This document shows, one piece after another, positions 43,914-52,289 of a stretch of DNA of 64,000 nucleotides. The stretch is taken from the NCBI RefSeq assembly GCF_003012055.1, contig NZ_JYGE01000003.1, positions 186,001-250,000 of the forward strand, read 5' to 3'. Position 1 is the stretch's first letter. Each line of letters opens with the position of its first letter. Made by a program: the position numbers and the translations under genes. This DNA comes from Peptostreptococcus russellii. GTDB lineage: Bacteria > Bacillota > Clostridia > Peptostreptococcales > Peptostreptococcaceae. The notes under the pieces are model-generated. The model saw only the letters and a program-made list of their open reading frames with translations. It did not search any database and was not told where the DNA came from.

Positions 43914-45014
43914 ATGAAAAAAATAATGTTGGTTTTTGGAACCAGACCTGAAGCAATAAAAATGGCTCCTTTAGTAAAAGAATTAGAAAAACGTGATGGT
44001 ATAAAAACTTTAGTTTGCGTTACAGCTCAACATAGAGAGATGCTAGATCAGGTATTGGAGATATTCAATATAGTTCCTGACTACGATCTAGATATTATGA
44101 AAGAATCACAGACTTTAAGTTATATTACGAGTAGCATATTAGCTAAGATAGATGAAATAATGAAAAAAGAATTGCCAGACATTGTTGTTGTGCATGGAGA
44201 TACGACAACTACATTTGCAACTTCCTTGGCAGCTTTTTATAACAAAATAAAGATAGCACATGTCGAGGCTGGACTAAGAACTTACAAGAAATATTCTCCA
44301 TATCCAGAAGAGATAAATAGACAGATGGTGTCTTTAGTATCTGATTATAATTTTGCTCCAACAGAGTTGACAGCGGATAATTTAATCAAAGAGGGCAAAG
44401 ATGCTAGCTCTATATTTATAACTGGAAATACAGCTATAGATACACTATCTTACACGGTGAATGAAAATTATGAAGATGATAATACGAAATGGGTAGGGGA
44501 TAGTAGGCTGATATTACTCACAGTACATAGACGTGAAAATATTGGAAAGTCAATGGAAGATATATTTGATGCTGTAAAAGATATAGTAGAAAAATTTGAT
44601 GATATTAAGGTAATTTATCCTCTACATAAAAATCCTGAGGTAAGAAAATATGCCAGAAAATATTTTGAAGGTATGGAGAGAGTAAGATTGATAGAGCCTT
44701 TAGATGTTATTAAATTTCATAACTTAATAAATAAATCATATCTGATAATGACAGATAGTGGCGGTATTCAAGAAGAAGCTCCAGCACTTGGAAAACCAGT
44801 ATTGGTACTAAGAAATGATACTGAAAGAAAAGAGGGTGTCGAATCTGGAACACTAATACTTTTGGGTACAGATAAAAATAATATCTTTAAAAATACTTGT
44901 GAAATTTTGGAAGATGAAAATATATATCAAGAAATAGCTCAATCAAAAAATCCTTATGGAGATGGTAGGGCAAGTAAAAAAATAGCTGATATTTTGCAAA
45001 GAGAGGATATATAG
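43914..45014 (+). CDS. wecB: UDP-N-acetylglucosamine 2-epimerase
   Basis: 366 residues. VFGTRPEAIKMAPLVKEL at the N-terminus, VHGDTTTTFA and HVEAGLRT (about 97-126), TVHRREN (about 203) and the C-terminal TDSGGIQEEAP are diagnostic of non-hydrolysing WecB/MnaA. It makes UDP-ManNAc from UDP-GlcNAc. UDP-ManNAc may feed wecC and, in other organisms, teichoic acid linkage units. A 106-base gap with weak hairpin potential precedes it, longer than other gaps in the operon. Confidence 0.94.
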   Translation: MKKIMLVFGTRPEAIKMAPLVKELEKRDGIKTLVCVTAQHREMLDQVLEIFNIVPDYDLDIMKESQTLSYITSSILAKIDEIMKKELPDIVVVHGDTTTTFATSLAAFYNKIKIAHVEAGLRTYKKYSPYPEEINRQMVSLVSDYNFAPTELTADNLIKEGKDASSIFITGNTAIDTLSYTVNENYEDDNTKWVGDSRLILLTVHRRENIGKSMEDIFDAVKDIVEKFDDIKVIYPLHKNPEVRKYARKYFEGMERVRLIEPLDVIKFHNLINKSYLIMTDSGGIQEEAPALGKPVLVLRNDTERKEGVESGTLILLGTDKNNIFKNTCEILEDENIYQEIAQSKNPYGDGRASKKIADILQREDI

Positions 45015-46223
45015 ATGAATATATTGTATTTAGTGAATATGAATGAAAATAATATAAAAGGTCTCTTTACTGCTAATCATGAAAAAATAATGGCTATCAA
45101 AACTTTATTAGATAAAGATGATGTTTTAAATATGTACTCTGTTCAATTTTATGATGTTGGGCTAGGTAAAATATTTAAGAAGTTAAGTGGGAAAAAAATA
45201 TTTGTAAATAATGGCGATTCATTTGTAAAAGATGGAATAACTTATAGAAAAGAGTATTTGAAAGTCAACCTTAGAAATAGACTAATAGAAAAAGAAGACA
45301 ATGACTATGAAAAATACAAAGATTTTATAGAAAAACATGAAAAGGAAATTTTAGAGTGTGATGCAGTTGTAGCTATGTGGGGTTACCCTCATGGTAGACT
45401 TGCCTATCATATCGGTAAAAGATACAATAAACCATACTTTGTTCAGTATTATGGAAGTGATATTCATACTAATCCATATAAAAATGAAAATGTAAAAAAG
45501 AAGATTGTAGAAGTATTAAATAATGCTGAGAATAACTTTTTTGTAAGTAATAAGCTAAAAGAAAGTGCAAATGGACTAGGTTGGAATAAAGATAACTGGT
45601 CAATAACAAAAAACGGAGTAAATTTCGAGAAGTTCTATCAGATAGATAAAAGTGAGAAAGAAGAACTAAAAAAGAAACTATCTATTAAAGATGAGTTAGT
45701 AATTGGCTATGTAGGTAGCCTAACAGAAGTAAAAAGATCAGATTCTTTGGTAAAGATATATTCGAAAGTAAATGAAAAAAAGAAGTGCAAATATATTTTT
45801 GTTGGTGATGGAGATATGAGATCTCAAGTAGAAAAAGAAGCAAATGAAAATAATTTGGATAGTATTTTTACAGGGAATGTAGATATTACAGATGTAAATA
45901 AATATATGAATTTAATGGATATAATGATACTCCCAAGTAGAAGAGAGGGCTTTGGTAGTGTAATTGTAGAAGCCAATTCACTAGGCGTATTAACTATTGG
46001 ATCAGATGCTGGTGGAATACCTGAAGTAATAGGTGATGAGCGTTACATAGTCAAGGAAGGCGAAGATTTTGAAAAAAGATATGCTGATACAATAATTAAG
46101 TTTATTAATTCTGGTTGGGATAAAGAAGAATTAATAAACAGGGTTAAAATGGAGTATGATTGGAAAAATATTGCAAGGAATGATTTGGATATAATCAGGA
46201 GAGTAGTTAAAGATGAAGAGTAA
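45015..46223 (+). CDS. Glycosyltransferase, GT4 family
   Basis: 402 residues. QYYGSDIHTNPYK (about 146), VIGYVGSLTEVKRSD (about 230-244), and LPSRREGFGSVIVEANSLG (about 306-324) with its E-x7-E pattern are typical GT4 features. It begins at the base after the wecB stop codon and overlaps the flippase gene by 11 bases, so it is tightly coupled. It probably adds a sugar to the lipid-linked repeat. Donor unknown. Confidence 0.87.
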   Translation: MNILYLVNMNENNIKGLFTANHEKIMAIKTLLDKDDVLNMYSVQFYDVGLGKIFKKLSGKKIFVNNGDSFVKDGITYRKEYLKVNLRNRLIEKEDNDYEKYKDFIEKHEKEILECDAVVAMWGYPHGRLAYHIGKRYNKPYFVQYYGSDIHTNPYKNENVKKKIVEVLNNAENNFFVSNKLKESANGLGWNKDNWSITKNGVNFEKFYQIDKSEKEELKKKLSIKDELVIGYVGSLTEVKRSDSLVKIYSKVNEKKKCKYIFVGDGDMRSQVEKEANENNLDSIFTGNVDITDVNKYMNLMDIMILPSRREGFGSVIVEANSLGVLTIGSDAGGIPEVIGDERYIVKEGEDFEKRYADTIIKFINSGWDKEELINRVKMEYDWKNIARNDLDIIRRVVKDEE

Positions 46224-47775
46224 AAAAATGGTTAAAAATGTAGTCCTTCTTATGGCTTTAACATTGTTATCAAAATTTATTGGTTTTTTTAGGGAAATAG
46301 TGATGGGCTATTGCTATGGTGCATCTATGCATAGTGATGCTTATTTTACAGCTTATGATATACCAAAAGTACTTTTTTCCCTGATTGCTACGGCTATTGC
46401 GACTACATTTATACCACTTTATTACAAATCTAAGGAAGAAAAAGGCGAACAGGGTGCTATAGATTTTACAAATAACATAATAAGTATTACTTTGTTATTT
46501 GGTATCATAATATCAGTGTTTGCCTTTATATTTATGGAAAAACTGGTAAATGTATTTGCAATAGGTTTCAAGGGAGAAATACTTCACGAAACAGTATTTT
46601 TTGCAAGAGTTATGCTTCTGGGATATATATTTTCTGGATTAAGCAGTATTATGAGCGCCTATCTTCAGAGTAATGAGGAATTTTTTATACCAGGAATTAT
46701 AGGTATTCCCTACAATTTGATAGTAATTACATCTATGATTGTAAGTGCATATACGAAGAATATCTATATACTACCTGTAGGTGCTTCTTTGGGCTTGATA
46801 TCTCAATATTTAGTCCAAATACCTAAATCTATAAAGTTAGGATATAGACCAAAATTAAAGATTGATTTTAGAGATGAATACATAAAAGAAATGATGATCT
46901 TAGTTTTGCCTGTATTAATTTCAGTATCCGTCACTCAGATAAATACGGTAGTAGATAGAACATTGGCATCTACTTTAGTAGTTGGAAGTATGTCATCTTT
47001 AAACTATTCCAATAAATTAATGGGATTTTTCATTGGATTATTTATAACAACAATTAGTATAGTTATATATCCTCAACTGTCTGAGTTATCAAGTAAATCA
47101 AATAAAGATGAATTTAATGAGCTTATAAGAAAGTCAATAAATATAGTATTTATTTTAATGATGCCTATAACTTTTGGATGTATAATCTTGGCAGAACCAA
47201 TTGTATCAGTCCTATTTATGAGAGGGGCTTTTGATACACAAGCAGTGAAGCTTACAACCAATGCCTTGATGTTTTACTCGGTAGGTATGATAGGTCTTGC
47301 TGTTAGAACAGTTATTACAAAGATATACTATTCTATAGGAGATACTAAAACACCAATGATTAACTCTACACTAGCAGTATTGATAAATATTGTTTTGAGT
47401 TTAATCCTTATAAAACCTATGCAAAATGGTGGTCTAGCCTTTGCTACAAGTATATCCTATATTATAAGTATGACTATGTTATTGATAAAGTTAAAGGGCA
47501 AGGTTGGAAATTATGGAGTATCAGAAGTAAGGAAAACAATAATTAAAACAACTCTAGCATCGATTATTATGGCTCTTGCAATAAAATTAGAGTATACTTT
47601 CTTATTTGATATGTTTGGAAATGGTAAGTTGGAAAATCTTATATATCTGATTATCGCGGCGGGCACAGGAATAGTCGTATACTTTATTTCTTCAAATATA
47701 CTTAAAATAAAAGAAATAAAATATATTATATCTGAGTTTAAAAATATAAAAACAAAAATAAAGAAAAAAAATTAG
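46213..47775 (+). CDS. MurJ/MviN-family lipid-linked oligosaccharide flippase (second copy)
   Basis: 520 residues, about 14 hydrophobic helices. LSKFIGFFREIVMGYCYGAS and ISYIISMTM show the MurJ/MviN family, and the overall pattern parallels the copy at 1409, though the two are well diverged. Placed after the last glycosyltransferase and before a surface lyase, it takes the position that Wzx holds in other capsule loci, so flipping the repeat unit made by this operon is likely. It could instead be a lipid II flippase paralog. It starts inside the preceding gene. Confidence 0.85.
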   Translation: MKSKKMVKNVVLLMALTLLSKFIGFFREIVMGYCYGASMHSDAYFTAYDIPKVLFSLIATAIATTFIPLYYKSKEEKGEQGAIDFTNNIISITLLFGIIISVFAFIFMEKLVNVFAIGFKGEILHETVFFARVMLLGYIFSGLSSIMSAYLQSNEEFFIPGIIGIPYNLIVITSMIVSAYTKNIYILPVGASLGLISQYLVQIPKSIKLGYRPKLKIDFRDEYIKEMMILVLPVLISVSVTQINTVVDRTLASTLVVGSMSSLNYSNKLMGFFIGLFITTISIVIYPQLSELSSKSNKDEFNELIRKSINIVFILMMPITFGCIILAEPIVSVLFMRGAFDTQAVKLTTNALMFYSVGMIGLAVRTVITKIYYSIGDTKTPMINSTLAVLINIVLSLILIKPMQNGGLAFATSISYIISMTMLLIKLKGKVGNYGVSEVRKTIIKTTLASIIMALAIKLEYTFLFDMFGNGKLENLIYLIIAAGTGIVVYFISSNILKIKEIKYIISEFKNIKTKIKKKN

Positions 47776-47783
47776 GGGGGCAT

Positions 47784-50297
47784 ATGAGTAAAAAGATAAA
47801 AGTTTTATTATGCTCTGCTCTTCTATCTTGCAATTTTGTGTTATCTGTATCCGCAGTAGAAAGTGATACAGATGAAGCTTTTGAAAACAAGATGGAAGTG
47901 AGAGACAGTTTAAATCCAGAGTCATTAAAAGCGTATAATAAATCTAAGGATATAAATTTTAATATAGTAACAGGAAGAGATAGATATGAAACTTCAATAA
48001 ATATATCGAAAAAAACATTTCATTCTTCAAGATATCTAGTCTTAGTGAATGGTGATAAATATCCAGATTCTATAAGCTCTATAGCGGTGTCAGCCAAGCT
48101 AGAAGCACCTATTATATTGACAAGAGGGCAAGAACTAGAAGAAGATATAAAAAAAGAAATAGGGAGACTCGGTGTAGAAAAGATCTATATAATTGGAGGT
48201 AGCAACTCTGTATCCGATAATATGGAAAGAGAATTAAAAGAGTTAAAAGAAGACAAAATAGAAGTAGAGAGATTTAGTGGACAAAATAGATATGAAACTA
48301 ACAGAAAAGTAGTCGATGAGATCTTTAATCAAGAATTTGATAAGTGTGTATTTGCAAGTGGTGAAAACTTTGCGGATTCAATATCTATAGCCAGCTATGT
48401 ACATAAAGAGAGAATACCGATACTTTTAATAGCAGACTGTGAAGAAAAGAATGATTTTGAATATATTGCAGAAAAAAAGATTAGAGACTCACTTGTTATA
48501 GGTGGAGAAAAAGCAGTATCCAAGGCAGATTTTGATAAATTAGAAAACCCAAAGAGATATAGCGGAATGAATAGATATGAAACTTCTGAAATAATTAATA
48601 GAACATTTTTTAAAGGAAAATCTAATTTAACAATGACTACTGGAGATAGCTTTGCAGATGCCTTATCTGGTGCCCCATATGCAGTTAAAAATAACTCTAA
48701 TCTTGTTTTATATAATAGAAATCCAAAAACTTATCCATCAGTAGAATCCTATGAAACTATTAATGTAGTTGGCGGCTCCCTGGCTCAAAAGATAAAAGAT
48801 CTTGTTCAGGGGAAAATTCTATATAATGATGATTATATAAAATATGCAGATTTATTACTTAAAAACAAAATAGCAAAAGATGCCAATATGGATGAGTTCT
48901 TTGTATTTGATGGTGACTTTAAAAAAGCCTATAGTGAGACTCGTACGGATCAAAGAAGAATTTATGGCTTTTTCTTTTTAAATGATTTAACTAATGCTTA
49001 TAATGATACTGGAAAAAGAGAGTATATAAGAGCAGGTATTGAATATATAAAAGCATTTGAAAGTCAAAATAAATTTGATTTATCAAGTATGATGTGGCAC
49101 GATGAAACTGCTGGAAGAAGGCTAAATTATTATCTGAATTTTTATAAGTCAGGCTATAATGTGATGACTGCAGGCGAATTGGATTTACTTAAAGAAAAAA
49201 TGTCGGATATAGCAAATAAGATTGCCTATACAAATTTCTGGGCTGGAATTAATAATCACGGAATGTTCCAAGACTTGGCACTTTTATACTATGCAGATGA
49301 CTTTGAAGACAAGGCAATGTATAGGTTGGCAGCTAGGAGATTAGAGACTTACTTTGAAAAGTGTTTTGACAAGGACGGGGTACATCTTGAAAATTCACCA
49401 GAGTATCATTTTGTTATTCTAGGTGAATTAAAACATGTGATAGATGATGTTGATAAAAATGCATTTAAAGATTATAATCATCTTTATAAAACCTACAAAA
49501 ATTCAGAAGAATTTTCTAGGGCAATAATACTACCAAGTGGATACCTTCCTAATATTGGTGATACGAAAACAGAAAAAATAAATTTGAGTGATTACTATGA
49601 TATAGATAGTAATAAGGAAAAGTTTTCTGGTAGAAAAACGTTCTATGACGCAGGTTATGATATAGTGAAAAATAATCAGTCTTACTTACTATTTAGAGCA
49701 GGTTATAAAAATGATGTTCATCATCACAATGACGACCTATCAATATGGCTTTATAAAAATGGAAATATAATTACTGAGGTAGGCTCTTTTGGATATGAAT
49801 ATTCAAATCCTTATGCAGATTACTCAACTTCATTTGAAGCACACAATAACCTAGTTGTAGATGGTAAAAATATAGCAAGGGGAAAAGATGTAGTATTAGA
49901 AGAATCTTCAGCAGACAATATTATGAAGGGTGTAAGCAATAGAATAGAGAATATAAAATTTGAAAGAGAAGTAGAATATAACTCAGATCTTACAAATATT
50001 AAAATATCTGATAATATAAAAGCATTTGATAAAAAAGAGCATACTTATGAGTTGAGATTCCATTTAGATCCATCAATAAAGGCGGAAGTAGTTAGCGACT
50101 CTAGTGGGAAAAAGTCGATTCAATTATTTAGAGGAAATATCCTTATTGGGCAAGTAAAGGTAGATAAAGGGGATCTTTCTATAATAAATGATGTTTATTT
50201 CCCATACTATTATGCTAAACCAGAAACAACAGACGTTGTTTATATTAAATTAAGGGCAAAAGATACAAGTATAGAGACAAATATAGAGTTAAAATAA
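47784..50297 (+). CDS. Secreted wall-bound heparinase II/III-like polysaccharide lyase with CWB2 repeats
   Basis: 837 residues. A signal peptide ends near VSAV (about 24). Three CWB2 repeats (about 60-340; GRDRYETS, GQNRYETN, GMNRYETS mark the repeat starts) are followed by an alpha-toroid region (about 350-610, with NNHGMFQDLAL and LENSPEYHF) and a heparinase II/III beta-sandwich (about 630-837) with VHHHNDDLSIWLY. The His and Tyr residues fit the usual catalytic set of uronate lyases that cut by beta-elimination. It follows the flippase by eight bases behind a TTAGGGGGGC site and ends the operon that makes uronic-acid sugars, so its substrate may be that very polymer. CWB2 with this lyase domain is not an architecture I know. 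Confidence 0.85.
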   Translation: MSKKIKVLLCSALLSCNFVLSVSAVESDTDEAFENKMEVRDSLNPESLKAYNKSKDINFNIVTGRDRYETSINISKKTFHSSRYLVLVNGDKYPDSISSIAVSAKLEAPIILTRGQELEEDIKKEIGRLGVEKIYIIGGSNSVSDNMERELKELKEDKIEVERFSGQNRYETNRKVVDEIFNQEFDKCVFASGENFADSISIASYVHKERIPILLIADCEEKNDFEYIAEKKIRDSLVIGGEKAVSKADFDKLENPKRYSGMNRYETSEIINRTFFKGKSNLTMTTGDSFADALSGAPYAVKNNSNLVLYNRNPKTYPSVESYETINVVGGSLAQKIKDLVQGKILYNDDYIKYADLLLKNKIAKDANMDEFFVFDGDFKKAYSETRTDQRRIYGFFFLNDLTNAYNDTGKREYIRAGIEYIKAFESQNKFDLSSMMWHDETAGRRLNYYLNFYKSGYNVMTAGELDLLKEKMSDIANKIAYTNFWAGINNHGMFQDLALLYYADDFEDKAMYRLAARRLETYFEKCFDKDGVHLENSPEYHFVILGELKHVIDDVDKNAFKDYNHLYKTYKNSEEFSRAIILPSGYLPNIGDTKTEKINLSDYYDIDSNKEKFSGRKTFYDAGYDIVKNNQSYLLFRAGYKNDVHHHNDDLSIWLYKNGNIITEVGSFGYEYSNPYADYSTSFEAHNNLVVDGKNIARGKDVVLEESSADNIMKGVSNRIENIKFEREVEYNSDLTNIKISDNIKAFDKKEHTYELRFHLDPSIKAEVVSDSSGKKSIQLFRGNILIGQVKVDKGDLSIINDVYFPYYYAKPETTDVVYIKLRAKDTSIETNIELK

Positions 50298-50317
50298 ATA
50301 ATTTAAACTATTTAAAT

Positions 50318-50350
50318 AAAAAAATCCTAGATGAATGTCTAGGATTTTTT
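50318..50350. terminator. Bidirectional terminator between the lyase and the Abi-like gene
   Basis: AAAAAATCCTAGA and TCTAGGATTTTTT pair around TGAATG (50332-50337). The right arm's T run reaches the stop codon of the minus-strand Abi-like gene. Confidence 0.92.
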
Positions 50351-51311
50351 ATCTTCTGAGATTTTTTATAAAGTCTTGAAAATCAGATATTGATTGAGCA
50401 TTTTTAAATCCATATCTTCTGGCTATGTGATCACTATCATTAATTAGTTTCTTTATAGGATTACATATGTTATCAAAAGAGCTATTAGGATTAATTTCAT
50501 GAGCTAGGTAAATAATTATACATATTACAAGGGCAACTCTATTTGTGGGAGCATTATTTTTAAATAAAAACATAAAATCTTTCCATTCTTCTCTAACAAT
50601 AGGCATTGTATTTATCTTTAAATCAATTCCATTTTTATTATGAGCACATATATTTCTCACTATTTTTATTAAATTCATCCAAGTAACAAGCTCATTTTTT
50701 GTACAACGATAATGGTTGGAAATCTCCTTTAAATTAGCTGTTGACATGCAGTCTAAAAGTTTAATAACTTCTCCAAATGAAATTATATCTACCATAACCC
50801 AAACAGTAGGGAACTCTCCTTCTATTTTGTAATGCTCAAATTCAGATTTTTTTACTCTTTTTACAGAGTTACGCAAGGTATATTTAAATTGTTTTTCAAT
50901 AAGTTTGATAGTTTTTTTATTATATACCTCTCTATTTGACCAAGAAGAAAAATTAAGATAACCCATAGCTCCGTAACGTGCACTCAGTGTATGTGCAATT
51001 TGAGTCTTGATAGAAACCTCAATATCCTCGATTGAATGTAGCAAAGAGAGCCTGAAGTCTTTATCTTGATTATATCTAAAAATGACCTCATTAAAGGAAA
51101 TATTGCTATATCTAATTTTTAGTTTTTTATCATATGTATCTGAAATGCTTGCAAATGGATATGTAAAATCTTTGAGTTTATAATATCCTATGTCTTGTAA
51201 TATATTTGCAGCTCTTTTTCTATCTTCAACATACATCCCCCTGTCAATTAACAAGTCAATCTGTTCTTCAAAAGTAAGATGCTTTTCATATTCTTGGTAG
51301 TTTTTAGTCAT
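50349..51311 (-). CDS. Abi_2/AbiF-like abortive-infection HEPN protein
   Basis: 320 residues. LTFEEQIDLLIDRGM near the N-terminus, IGYYKLKDFTYPF (about 41-53) and the F-rich middle are characteristic of the Abi_2 (AbiD/AbiF) family. RNICAH at 219-224 fits the RxxxxH motif of HEPN ribonucleases. The start ATG 51311 has GAGGATAA upstream. A short RNA gene with its own promoter and terminator lies 86-163 bases upstream on the same strand, where abiF RNA motifs occur in relatives. Family knowledge: phage defence by abortive infection, with the RNA reported to act as antitoxin in some AbiF systems related to Cas13. Activity here is inference. Confidence 0.87.
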   Translation of the reverse strand: MTKNYQEYEKHLTFEEQIDLLIDRGMYVEDRKRAANILQDIGYYKLKDFTYPFASISDTYDKKLKIRYSNISFNEVIFRYNQDKDFRLSLLHSIEDIEVSIKTQIAHTLSARYGAMGYLNFSSWSNREVYNKKTIKLIEKQFKYTLRNSVKRVKKSEFEHYKIEGEFPTVWVMVDIISFGEVIKLLDCMSTANLKEISNHYRCTKNELVTWMNLIKIVRNICAHNKNGIDLKINTMPIVREEWKDFMFLFKNNAPTNRVALVICIIIYLAHEINPNSSFDNICNPIKKLINDSDHIARRYGFKNAQSISDFQDFIKNLRR

Positions 51312-51396
51312 AAATTTATCCTCAAATTCTTTTTAAAATTAAGATTATAATAAAGAATTAAATATTTAAAGAAACTTTAAGTATAATCTTTTGCAT

Positions 51397-51474
51397 AAAA
51401 AAACCTCCACATCAGAGCGTATCTGTAATTTGGTGGAGGTATTGAAATCTTTTATAAAAACTATATCTTTTATT
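51397..51474 (-). ncRNA. Candidate abiF-type small RNA upstream of the Abi-like gene
   Basis: On the minus strand, a promoter at 51509-51481 should start an RNA near 51474. It ends in a hairpin, ACCTCCAC (51440-51433) with GTGGAGGT (51410-51403), followed by at least six T. Inside that hairpin is a second, CAGA-TACGC-TCTG (51424-51412 region), and the 5' part carries AAAGAT twice. The predicted length is about 78 bases. Its position directly upstream of an Abi_2 gene matches the published abiF RNA motif as I recall it. The end points are predictions. Confidence 0.65.
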
Positions 51475-51480
51475 AATTAA

Positions 51481-51509
51481 ATTATACTACAAAAAAGTAT
51501 TTTTTGCAA
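51481..51509 (-). promoter_or_regulatory. Promoter of the candidate abiF-type RNA
   Basis: On the minus strand TTGCAA (51509-51504) and TATAAT (51486-51481) are exactly 17 bases apart, one of the best promoters in the window. Confidence 0.75.
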
Positions 51510-52289
51510 TAGTATTTAAATATTGAAAATTAGGAATATTATAGTAGAAACTATAGCAACTAGTTGACATTGATTCCTTAGGGAAAGAGTAGGATATATC
51601 AAGATCAAGAGACATTATTAGTAAGTAGATAATTATCTAAAATGTATTTTTGATAGTTAAGATAATAGTAAATTGTATAATTGTAAAGATAAAAATAGCA
51701 TTGAAAGTAGTAAATAAAGACTATGACTCGACATATAGTAATACTAGAGGCACAGACATATATTAAGATGAAAATAGATGGGGCTAAATAATAGAAAAGG
51801 AAAATATAATAATATATTCCAAATACATATTTAAGCATATTGATTTTTATTAAAATCAGTGTAACTATTCCAATATCATTTGAATTTATATATTATTATA
51901 GTAATATAGGAGTATGCATAGTTGAAAATATTTAATAAGTAGTTAGTAAGAAAGCAATCTATAAAAGTAAAACTATTATAGTTTATAGTTAAGATTTCAA
52001 TAATTATAATAATTATAATTTAGAAAATAATTTGCGTTTTCTGAATAATATGATATAATATATTTATAATTCATTTTAAGAGTTCCTTTAAAAAATTGTT
52101 TTTTTGTTTAAAAGTAAAGGCTGTCCATTTTGGGCAGCTATTTTTCTGTTTAAAGATAGAAAATATATAATTGATTATACTTTTTTAAAATATAAATTAA
52201 AAATTGTATTTTGGGGTATTATTATATTATAGATAGAATTAACAGAATATTTATTCGAAAGTATAGTAAGTTGAAAATGGAGGATTATT
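51510..52289. other. Intergenic region between the Abi-like RNA promoter and pirin
   Basis: About 780 bases without a convincing gene; a 77-codon minus frame (51605-51838) has no ribosome binding site. The right part contains a promoter and a hairpin-terminated transcript candidate (52032-52146). The remainder is featureless AT-rich DNA. Confidence 0.5.
52032..52146 (+). ncRNA. Candidate small RNA or attenuated leader upstream of pirin
   Basis: TTGCGT (52032-52037) and TATAAT (52054-52059), 16 bases apart, should start an RNA near 52066. It would end at a hairpin GGCTGTCC (52119-52126) with GGGCAGCT (52132-52139), followed by ATTTTTC. CCTTTA (52085-52090) can pair with TAAAGG (52115-52120), which overlaps the terminator arm by two bases, so two exclusive folds are possible. 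It is either an independent RNA of about 80 bases or a leader for pirin (start at 52290). Confidence 0.45.

Noticed and set aside
51605-51838. Minus-strand frame of 77 codons with hydrophobic, Tyr-rich translation
   Set aside because: No ribosome binding site, and the composition is what A/T-rich noncoding DNA gives; it lies between two better-supported RNA units.
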